Source of the DNA: Lysobacterales bacterium
GTDB lineage: Bacteria; Pseudomonadota; Gammaproteobacteria; Xanthomonadales; SZUA-36
NCBI GenBank assembly: GCA_021648045.1
Contig: JAKITM010000080.1
Span: 1 to 10,485 of the forward strand
Direction of reading: 5' to 3'
Length of the DNA stretch: 10,485 nt
Within the stretch, counting starts at the first letter, position 1. Each line of letters starts with the position of its first letter. Shown piece after piece: positions 1-5,439 of this stretch. Below the pieces are notes generated by a model, which saw nothing but the letters and a program-made list of their open reading frames with translations, did no database searches and had not been told where the DNA came from. Made by a program: the position numbers and the translations under genes.

Positions 1-413
1 CTATGTTGACATCCCCTGCATTTGCAGACTTTACCCATGCTTATGGAATAGCCGGTCTCAAAGCGAACAAAGCAGATCGGGTATTGCTGGCCCGACTTTA
101 CTGGTTTACGGTAGAGTTCGGGCTGGTAAATACCCCAGCCGGCATACGCACCTATGGCGGAGGAATTAATTCATCACCAGGAGAGTTAGTTTATTCACTG
201 CAGAGCGACATACCGGAGCGCCGCGACTTTGATACCCTCTCGGTTTTACGCACACCTTATAGAATTGATGTTTTTCAGACCATTTATTTTGTAATTCAAA
301 AAATGGATGATCTGTTTGCATTGGCGCGCGAGGATATTACCGGCATACTACAAAAAGCCAAGCAGCTAGGTGAGTTTGCGCCTACTTTTCCACCTAAAGA
401 AAAATCAGCATAA
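1..413 (+). CDS. phhA: Phenylalanine 4-monooxygenase, C-terminal part (cut by window start)
   Basis: The frame is open from the first bases and enters the window inside the gene. The ATG at position 3 is an internal methionine, not the start. The 136 visible residues are the C-terminal half of the catalytic domain of a bacterial pterin-dependent, non-haem iron aromatic amino acid hydroxylase, which converts phenylalanine to tyrosine in the cytoplasm. The segment LYWFTVEFGL carries the glutamate (residue 38 of the fragment) that family knowledge assigns as the third iron ligand. The two histidine ligands should lie just upstream, outside the window. The motifs HAYGIAG and TYGGGINSSPGE fit the same family. 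The end is intact, with a stop at 411-413 and a lysine-rich tail. The gene for the cofactor-recycling dehydratase starts 14 bp later, the usual phhA-phhB pairing. The identification is firm; only the N-terminal part is unseen. Confidence 0.95.
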   Translation, partial: MLTSPAFADFTHAYGIAGLKANKADRVLLARLYWFTVEFGLVNTPAGIRTYGGGINSSPGELVYSLQSDIPERRDFDTLSVLRTPYRIDVFQTIYFVIQKMDDLFALAREDITGILQKAKQLGEFAPTFPPKEKSA

Positions 414-427
414 ATAGGAACTAAGTA

Positions 428-766
428 ATGAGTGATGCATTAATCGACAAACACTGCGCGGCCTGTGAAGGCGGTATCGGCATGCTTGAGGCAGATAAAA
501 TAACTGCGTTAATGGCGCAGGTTTCTGACTGGAACATCAGCGCAGATGGAAAAAGCCTACAGCGAACCTTTCGCTTTAAAGGTTTTTATAAAACCATGGC
601 ATTCATTAATGCAATGGCATGGATCGCCAACCAGGAAGGCCATCACCCGGATTTCAACGCGGGCTATAACTTTTGTAAGGTTAGTTGGACCACGCATGAT
701 GCTGGCGGACTGACCGAAAATGACTTTATCTGTGCCGCTAAAACCGGAAAGCTATTAGAACAATGA
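428..766 (+). CDS. phhB: 4a-hydroxytetrahydrobiopterin dehydratase (pterin-4a-carbinolamine dehydratase)
   Basis: This 112-residue cytoplasmic enzyme dehydrates the 4a-hydroxy-pterin released by phenylalanine hydroxylase, so that the cofactor can be reduced and reused. The family signature is visible: EGHHPDF at residues 70-76, with the adjacent histidines 72 and 73, then a downstream histidine (90) in WTTHDAGGLTENDF. The N-terminal HCAACEGG, with two cysteines, is common in bacterial PhhB. Length matches the family. The start is supported by AGGA seven bases before the ATG, and the 14-bp gap to phhA suggests one transcript. No tyrosine aminotransferase or PhhR-type regulator is visible in the window. 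The 84 bp downstream (767-850) hold no gene. Confidence 0.95.
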   Translation: MSDALIDKHCAACEGGIGMLEADKITALMAQVSDWNISADGKSLQRTFRFKGFYKTMAFINAMAWIANQEGHHPDFNAGYNFCKVSWTTHDAGGLTENDFICAAKTGKLLEQ

Positions 767-776
767 CAAACAAAAC

Positions 777-791
777 TGCAAGGAACTTGCA
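777..791. repeat. Short inverted repeat after phhB
   Basis: TGCAAG (777-782) and CTTGCA (786-791) flank a GAA spacer, giving a 6-bp stem 11 bases after the phhB stop. No T-run follows on either strand, so it is not a convincing intrinsic terminator. It might stabilise the phhAB mRNA 3' end or be chance. The rest of the 84-bp gap holds no recognisable promoter above background. Confidence 0.3.
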
Positions 792-850
792 ACAGGGTAG
801 AGTTTGCCCCATTCTGACCAACAGAATTCATTTAAAAGGATGATATCAGC

Positions 851-1378
851 ATGCATGTCTCAAATTTAAAGCTTCTTTTCATCACCGCAGCAAGTGGTGT
901 TTTGTTATCGGCCTGCGTAACCATTCCTGAGCCTCTGGCGGGTGAATTTAGTGTAAGCGAACCCCAACAAGCTATCAACCTAAGTCAGCACCAGAAAATT
1001 CGCTGGGGTGGAGTCATTATTGCGATCAAACCTGAAGCGACATCAACCTGTATGGAAGTTCTGGGGAAACCACTAAACTCTAGCCAGCGCCCGCTTAACC
1101 AGGACGGGACAATTGGTCGCTTTATAGTCTGTAAAGATCAGTTTCTGGATCCGGAAGTTCTAAAAGAGGGCCGCGAAGTAACTGTAACTGGCCCTATCCG
1201 CCAGATTGAAGAGCGTGAAATCGGGGAATTTGTTTATGCCTACCCGATCATTGAAGCTGACAATATATATTTATGGCCGGAGCGCGAAGAGCGGGTTAAC
1301 TATTATACTGGAGGCATGTATTTTTTGCCTTACTACAGCCCTTATGTGCGCTACCCCTATAGGCATTATCGCAGATAA
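851..1378 (+). CDS. Slp/YeaY-family outer-membrane lipoprotein
   Basis: The 175-residue precursor has a signal peptide ending in a lipobox (LSAC, with the lipidated cysteine at residue 22). Residue +2 is valine, which by the usual rule favours sorting to the outer membrane. The mature part matches the Slp family: an N-terminal PEPLAGEFSVSEPQ stretch, a small OB-like core beginning IRWGGVIIAI, then a segment ending AYPIIEADNIYLWP. Two cysteines (67 and 94) in the mature domain could form a disulphide. The last 25 residues hold nine tyrosines and four arginines, an unusual tail. Family members are starvation- or stationary-phase-associated envelope proteins with no settled biochemical role. AAGGA lies upstream of the ATG at a slightly long spacing. 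A DUF502 membrane protein follows 43 bp later. Family assignment is good; function is unknown. Confidence 0.85.
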   Translation: MHVSNLKLLFITAASGVLLSACVTIPEPLAGEFSVSEPQQAINLSQHQKIRWGGVIIAIKPEATSTCMEVLGKPLNSSQRPLNQDGTIGRFIVCKDQFLDPEVLKEGREVTVTGPIRQIEEREIGEFVYAYPIIEADNIYLWPEREERVNYYTGGMYFLPYYSPYVRYPYRHYRR

Positions 1379-1421
1379 CCTTGATAACCAACACGCTCAA
1401 TAAAACACTAAACCACTGAAA

Positions 1422-2048
1422 ATGAATCAATTGGGAAAGCTGTTTCTTAAAGGTCTGATTGTGGTCTTGCCTATCGTGCTGACCATCAGCTTAGTTTGGT
1501 GGCTGATAATTACTGCAGAAACAAAATTCGGTGGCTATCTTTATGGCCTCCTACCTAGTGGCTGGTATATTCCTGGAATGGGACTTGTTGTTGCGGTAGT
1601 TTTTACAGTTTTTATTGGTCTTCTTTCGCATTGGCTTATATTCCAAAAAATATTCGGGCTGGGAGATCGCCTGATTAAAAAGGTACCACTAGTAAAATCT
1701 ATTTATTCCGCTTTAAGAGACTTCGCATCTTATTTTAATCCAGGGGAAGAGCGTAAGCTCGGGCGAGTGGTTGCGGTTAAACTTCCTGGTCAACAGTTCC
1801 AATTGATTGGTTTTGTTACCCAAGAGAAATTAGTTTACCCACAGCTAGAAAAGCTTGCCAGCACGGCTTCTGAGCACCTTGTTGCCGTTTATATGCCGAT
1901 GAGCTACCAGATTGGTGGGTATACACTCTACTTACCCGAAAGCGCACTAACAGCGCTGGATCTTTCGATTGAAGAAGCACTGAAACTAACATTAACCGGT
2001 GGTGCAGGGATATCAGCGGCAGAAATTAGTAAAAAACTAGCTGACTGA
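1422..2048 (+). CDS. DUF502 family two-helix membrane protein
   Basis: This protein has 208 residues. Two hydrophobic helices are clear: about residues 8-31 (KGLIVVLPIVLTISLVWWLI) and 50-74 (from YIPGMGLVVAV to HWLIF). They are followed by the family-typical KKVPLVKSIYSALRD (residues 86-100) and a soluble C-terminal domain containing the YMPMSYQIGGYTLYLP block. This order is diagnostic for the DUF502 inner-membrane proteins, which are widespread in proteobacteria and have no established bacterial biochemical function. The start is chosen because the hydrophobic segment begins soon after it, as in relatives, but no Shine-Dalgarno sequence precedes the ATG (upstream bases are A-rich). It may be cotranscribed with the Slp lipoprotein gene 43 bp upstream. 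Family call strong, role unknown. Confidence 0.85.
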   Translation: MNQLGKLFLKGLIVVLPIVLTISLVWWLIITAETKFGGYLYGLLPSGWYIPGMGLVVAVVFTVFIGLLSHWLIFQKIFGLGDRLIKKVPLVKSIYSALRDFASYFNPGEERKLGRVVAVKLPGQQFQLIGFVTQEKLVYPQLEKLASTASEHLVAVYMPMSYQIGGYTLYLPESALTALDLSIEEALKLTLTGGAGISAAEISKKLAD

Positions 2049-2060
2049 GCTTTGTAAGAC

Positions 2061-2089
2061 TACACAGCACTCGTTTCAACAGTTATAAT
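2061..2089 (+). promoter_or_regulatory. Candidate sigma70 promoter for the cytochrome c pair
   Basis: A perfect -10 hexamer TATAAT lies at 2084-2089. At 17-bp spacing upstream, TACACA (2061-2066) matches the -35 consensus at four of six positions. Transcription would start near 2096, giving a leader of about 40 bases before the first cytochrome start at 2137. It sits in the 88-bp gap after the DUF502 gene, where the functional theme changes. Seen in sequence; activity is inferred. Confidence 0.55.
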
Positions 2090-2136
2090 CGCATACTTGT
2101 CTGAGTCCGTAACAATTATAAGATGAGTCACAAGTC

Positions 2137-2466
2137 ATGAAAAAAACCCTAAAAACACTTACCACCCTGTTAATTGTTGCTGTTTTGCAAACAATTGTTG
2201 TAAGCAGTGTGGCTGCAGCTGATATCGAGGCTGGAAAAATCAAAGCGATAACCTGTACAGGCTGTCATGGGATCAGTAGTTATTTCAATGTGTATCCATC
2301 CTACAGAGTACCGAAAATTGCGGGCCAAAATGAGAAATACCTTGTTTTATCCCTTGAGGCTTATAAAGTCGGTGATAGAAAACATTCAACCATGCAGGCA
2401 CAAGCAGAAAGCCTTAGCAAGGAAGATATTGCCGACATCGCCGCCTGGTTTGCCAGCCTTAAATAA
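2137..2466 (+). CDS. Small periplasmic class I cytochrome c (first of a tandem pair)
   Basis: The 109-residue precursor has a Sec signal peptide (lysine-rich start, hydrophobic core, VAAA near residue 28). One haem c site, CTGCH, lies at residues 40-44. The likely distal methionine ligand is Met86 in HSTMQAQA. The ending DIADIAAWFASL is the usual C-terminal helix of c553/c4-type domains. Between the haem site and the IAGQ motif it carries YFNVYPSYRVPK instead of the glycine-rich DGNG loop of its neighbour. This GIxxYxNVYPxYxVPK form is a recognisable subtype of small cytochromes. It probably shuttles electrons in the periplasm to a terminal oxidase or reductase, but the partner cannot be read from this window. 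The Shine-Dalgarno is weak (GATGAG). A close paralogue follows after 60 bp. Confidence 0.9.
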   Translation: MKKTLKTLTTLLIVAVLQTIVVSSVAAADIEAGKIKAITCTGCHGISSYFNVYPSYRVPKIAGQNEKYLVLSLEAYKVGDRKHSTMQAQAESLSKEDIADIAAWFASLK

Positions 2467-2499
2467 GACCAATAGTATAAGCCCAATAAATAAGCCCAA
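2463..2499 (+). repeat. Three short direct repeats between the two cytochrome genes
   Basis: The ten-base unit ATAAGCCCAA occurs exactly at 2477-2486 and 2490-2499, with a one-mismatch copy ATAAGACCAA at 2463-2472, which includes the stop codon of the first cytochrome. The periods are 14 and 13 bases. They fill most of the 5' half of the 60-bp gap. They could be slippage products or a binding site for an unknown factor. Confidence 0.6.
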
Positions 2500-2526
2500 A
2501 AACAAGCTAGTCAGTGAGCAATTACA

Positions 2527-2865
2527 ATGAAAAATAAATACATATTTATAACAATATTAAGCTTCATCGCTGTATCTTCAATCAATACTGCAATTGCAGG
2601 CGATGCCGCTGCCGGTAAAGAAAAATCAGCAATGTGCGCCGCCTGTCACGGTGCTGATGGTAACGGCACAGACCCGCAATACCCAAGGCTTGCTGGCCAA
2701 CACCAAGATTACCTAGCCAAATCCTTACACGACTATAAGAGCGGTGATCGTAAAAACCCAACAATGAACAGCATGGTTGTAGGTTTAACTGATGATGACA
2801 TTGAAAATTTAGCAGCATTCTATGCATCACTTGACGGGCTAAAAGATCTTAGTGCATTTAAATAG
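2527..2865 (+). CDS. Small periplasmic class I cytochrome c (second of a tandem pair)
   Basis: The 112-residue precursor has a signal peptide ending near AIAG (residue 25). The haem c motif CAACH lies at residues 37-41, followed by the classic GADGNGTDPQYPRLAGQ block. The probable distal ligand is Met80 in NPTMNSM, and the C-terminal helix ends LAAFYASL. This is the standard c4/c553-like single-domain layout for periplasmic electron transfer. It shares with the upstream gene the AGQ..YL..SL..YK.GDRK spacing and the overall fold, so the two look like an old tandem duplication that has diverged around the haem loop. GTGAG about nine bases before the ATG serves as ribosome binding site. A terminator follows within 30 bp. 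Specific redox partner unknown. Confidence 0.92.
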   Translation: MKNKYIFITILSFIAVSSINTAIAGDAAAGKEKSAMCAACHGADGNGTDPQYPRLAGQHQDYLAKSLHDYKSGDRKNPTMNSMVVGLTDDDIENLAAFYASLDGLKDLSAFK

Positions 2866-2890
2866 TTCGGGCAAACTGCTGCAGAATAAA

Positions 2891-2914
2891 AAAACGGGGC
2901 CTTGGCCCCGTTTT
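2891..2914. terminator. Bidirectional intrinsic terminator between convergent genes
   Basis: AAAACGGGGCC (2891-2901) and GGCCCCGTTTT (2904-2914) form a perfect inverted repeat separated by TT; in RNA the loop would open to about four bases. The run of T on the right serves plus-strand transcripts from the cytochrome genes. The A-run at 2888-2894 becomes a U-run for minus-strand transcripts leaving nfuA. It lies 25 bp after the second cytochrome and 26 bp after the end of nfuA. Confidence 0.92.
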
Positions 2915-2940
2915 ACTTTGTAGACAAACTAAATATTCGT

Positions 2941-3522
2941 TTAATAATAGGGATTTTCCCCGGAAGCATGATCCGTTGCATCGACCACTGCTGTAACCTG
3001 TGGGAGCTGTTCTTTCAAGGTTTTTTCTATCCCATTCTGCAGGGTAACATTAGCCATGCCGCAACCATGGCAACCACCGCCAAAGCGCAACAATACGACA
3101 CCCTCATCGCTCACATCAACAAGATCCACATGCCCTCCATGGGAAGCCAGTGAAGGGTTAACTTCAGTCACTATCAGCCAAGCGACCTTATCTTTCAGCG
3201 GCGCATTATCAGCCGGCGCAGTACCTTTAATATTCGGCGCCTTGATATTCAGGCGGCCACCGGTTTTTTCATCCAAGTAGTCAATTTCAGCACCATCCAG
3301 AAATTTCAGCGAGCGTTTTTCGACATATAGGTTAATCTCACTTAGCACGATGATGGAGTCATCGGCTTTACACTCATCAGGGGCACAAAAGATAAGTTCA
3401 CAACTCGCGGAAGCTGTCCCTGGCGATGTAACTCGCAGGCGTAGCCCAAGACCAGGTTCATCTTGTTTTTCTACCAGTTGGTTTAAAAATACACTGCCTG
3501 ATTGGCTTATTTGAATAGACAT
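2941..3522 (-). CDS. nfuA: Fe-S cluster carrier/biogenesis protein NfuA
   Basis: The 193-residue cytoplasmic protein receives 4Fe-4S clusters and passes them to client enzymes, with a role under oxidative stress or iron limitation in relatives. The N-terminal half (about residues 1-95) is the degenerate A-type-carrier-like domain. The C-terminal half is the Nfu domain, with the cluster-binding CxxC (CHGC, residues 151-154) in FGGGCHGCGMANVTL. The final ENPYY resembles the EHSYY end of the E. coli protein, which has 191 residues. I chose the start at 3522 (MSIQIS). The frame is open up to 3552, but that extension lies inside the end of the esterase gene and is not needed for the domain. The chosen ATG overlaps the esterase stop by one base (TAATG), with GGA six bases ahead. 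It is the last gene of the minus-strand operon. Confidence 0.95.
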   Translation of the reverse strand: MSIQISQSGSVFLNQLVEKQDEPGLGLRLRVTSPGTASASCELIFCAPDECKADDSIIVLSEINLYVEKRSLKFLDGAEIDYLDEKTGGRLNIKAPNIKGTAPADNAPLKDKVAWLIVTEVNPSLASHGGHVDLVDVSDEGVVLLRFGGGCHGCGMANVTLQNGIEKTLKEQLPQVTAVVDATDHASGENPYY

Positions 3523-4571
3523 TAGTTTTCCATTAATTTCTGATATAACCACGGCAGTGAAATATCCAGCCGGTGATCAATTCCTGAATGGGTACCATCA
3601 AATTCATCATAGTGGTGGGCTATACCCATATCCAGCAAGCGTTGATGAAAACGACGGCTTCCAAAGTGGATATGATACTGATCCCTGTTTCCAACATCAA
3701 GGTAAAGTCCGCGTAAGGATGCCAATGACTTGAGCATATCAGCCGGCATTTCCAATGGATCAAACTGCAACCAGCGCGCCCAAGCCTCAGAATCGAGTTC
3801 ACAGGTTTTAAGGTCAAAGGGCAAGCGGAATGGCAAGCCGGTTTTTGTTAATGCCGGGTCAGCCGGGTCGTAACTGGCCGCCATACATAAAACCATCAGC
3901 GTATGGAAGTCAGCTGCTCCAGGCTGTTTGCTGTTCCAAAAATGTCGCATAAAGCGTGGAATGTCATATTTATGCCGCGCCAGCACATTACATGCTGTAG
4001 GAAAGTCAGCTCGATAAACCAGTTCAAAATTCAGGTCCCCGGAATGGCAAGCGACTGCACCCCAAGTTTGCGGATGCCGAATGGCTTGGGTTAAGGCACC
4101 ATACGCACCCGAAGATTTTCCAAAAACCGCCCTGCCGCCTGCACCGGCACGCACAGCGTATTGGCTTTCCACCAGCGGTATTAATTCCTTTATCAAATAG
4201 TCATCATATTGACCTACGCCGCGGGAGTTGAGGTATTGATTACCACCTAAAGAGGTGTAACAATCTGGAAAAACGGCAATAACCGGGCCCATTTTGCCGC
4301 TGGCAATCAAGCGATCAAGCCGCTGGGGTATATTCTCGCCGTGATTGCGCCAGTTTACATGCCCAGGGCCAGAGTTTGTGTAGGCCGCCAGATCCCAGAA
4401 CACGGGATAGCTTGTGCTCTCGCTGTAATCAGGGGGTAAATAAACGAACACATCACGCTGCGTCGGGTCATTCCAAGGATTACCGCGCAACACACGAGAG
4501 TCGTGCTTCAGGCAGTCTATCCGACCCTTAGGCCAACCATCAGGCCAATCTGTGGGTTTGCGAATTTGCAT
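3522..4571 (-). CDS. Putative esterase (alpha/beta hydrolase, enterochelin-esterase/esterase-D-like)
   Basis: The 349-residue protein has no signal peptide, so it is probably cytoplasmic. It follows the PF00756-like pattern: an N-terminal strand region (RDVFVYLPPDY, residues 39-49), the nucleophile elbow GKSSGAYGA (151-159, serine 153 in GxSxG), a likely acid around Asp292 or Asp297 in LDVGNRDQYH, and a late histidine (328) in FDGTHSGIDHR. These form a plausible Ser-Asp-His triad. FPDCYTSLGGNQYLNS, ahead of the elbow, is also typical. The natural substrate cannot be told. Relatives hydrolyse siderophore, formylglutathione, mycolyl or sugar esters. Its place between galU (4-bp gap) and nfuA (1-bp overlap) in an envelope-polysaccharide operon hints at removal of an acyl group from a sugar or lipid intermediate, but this is only inference. 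Confidence 0.8.
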   Translation of the reverse strand: MQIRKPTDWPDGWPKGRIDCLKHDSRVLRGNPWNDPTQRDVFVYLPPDYSESTSYPVFWDLAAYTNSGPGHVNWRNHGENIPQRLDRLIASGKMGPVIAVFPDCYTSLGGNQYLNSRGVGQYDDYLIKELIPLVESQYAVRAGAGGRAVFGKSSGAYGALTQAIRHPQTWGAVACHSGDLNFELVYRADFPTACNVLARHKYDIPRFMRHFWNSKQPGAADFHTLMVLCMAASYDPADPALTKTGLPFRLPFDLKTCELDSEAWARWLQFDPLEMPADMLKSLASLRGLYLDVGNRDQYHIHFGSRRFHQRLLDMGIAHHYDEFDGTHSGIDHRLDISLPWLYQKLMEN

Positions 4572-4575
4572 ACGC

Positions 4576-5439
4576 TTAGTTTAATGACTTGCGAATATGG
4601 TGGAGTATCTTACCCCGCAGTTCTGGGCGCTCTAGAGCATAATCTACCGTCGCCTCGATGAAGCCGACCTTAGAGCCGCAATCATAGCGTCTGCCACTAA
4701 ACTCGCAATAGCCAACCGCTTGCTCTTTAATCAGCAGAGCAATCGCATCGGTAAGCTGAATTTCGCCACCACTACCGGCGCCGAGATCATCAAACAGCGG
4801 GAAAATTTCCGGCGTCAAGACATAACGGCCAACAACAGCAAGCTGGGATGGTGCATCTTCAGGCGCAGGTTTTTCGACAATAGATAACACTTTACGGTCG
4901 CTGGAAGATGGTTTAATCATGCCATACTGATCACTTTCTTCCGCTGCAATACTTTGTACCGCAATGGTACTCTGACCGGTTTGCTCATATTGCGAAATAA
5001 GTTGCTGCAAACAGCCAGGGCCACTGGTTTTGATTAAGTCATCAGCGAGCAGCACGGCAAAAGGCTCATCCCCGATTAATCCCCGTGCGCAGTTTACTGC
5101 ATGCCCCAGACCCAGGGTTTCCAACTGAGAAACCTCCGCCCGGGTAATATTACTCGGAATAATATCGGTAATACATTCCAATAACTCCAGTTTTCCACTG
5201 GCTGCCAGTTTGGTTTCCAGTTCAAATGCTCGGTCGAAATGATCGGATATGCTGTGTTTTTTTCGACTAGTAACAAAAATTAGAGTATCAATTCCAGCCG
5301 CCAAAGCTTCCTCAACCGCATACTGAATTAGTGGCTTATCCACTATGGGCAGCATTTCTTTAGGGATAGATTTGGTCGCAGGCAGAAAGCGTGTACCCAG
5401 CCCAGCAACTGGAAATATAGCCTTTCTAACGGGTTTCAT
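4576..5439 (-). CDS. galU: UTP-glucose-1-phosphate uridylyltransferase
   Basis: The 287-residue enzyme makes UDP-glucose from UTP and glucose-1-phosphate, feeding LPS core, capsule and osmoprotectant synthesis. The nucleotide-binding N-terminus is canonical (VAGLGTRFLPATKSIPKEML, residues 11-30). Also present are LGLGHAV (109-115), the LLADD metal-binding pair (Asp133/134), VEKP (188-191) and GEIQLTDAI (225-233). Two stretches depart from the usual text: VTSRKKHSI where VTGRGKRAI-like sequences are common, and SQLETLGLGHA where an Arg-Gln pair usually precedes. The uracil-side glutamine is kept. Its ATG overlaps the stop of the upstream dehydratase gene by 4 bp (ATGA), and AGG lies seven bases before it. 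The esterase gene starts 4 bp downstream. Length and motif order are normal, so activity is expected. Confidence 0.95.
   Translation of the reverse strand: MKPVRKAIFPVAGLGTRFLPATKSIPKEMLPIVDKPLIQYAVEEALAAGIDTLIFVTSRKKHSISDHFDRAFELETKLAASGKLELLECITDIIPSNITRAEVSQLETLGLGHAVNCARGLIGDEPFAVLLADDLIKTSGPGCLQQLISQYEQTGQSTIAVQSIAAEESDQYGMIKPSSSDRKVLSIVEKPAPEDAPSQLAVVGRYVLTPEIFPLFDDLGAGSGGEIQLTDAIALLIKEQAVGYCEFSGRRYDCGSKVGFIEATVDYALERPELRGKILHHIRKSLN

Noticed and set aside
2582..2830. Minus-strand frame opposite the second cytochrome
   Set aside because: It is fully antisense to a gene with a haem motif and signal peptide; the composition (Arg, His, Leu, Gln rich) is that of a shadow.
3523..3552. N-terminal extension of NfuA starting at 3552
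   Set aside because: It would add ten residues not seen in the family and lies within the esterase 3' end; the ATG at 3522 has a stop-start overlap and a usable ribosome site.
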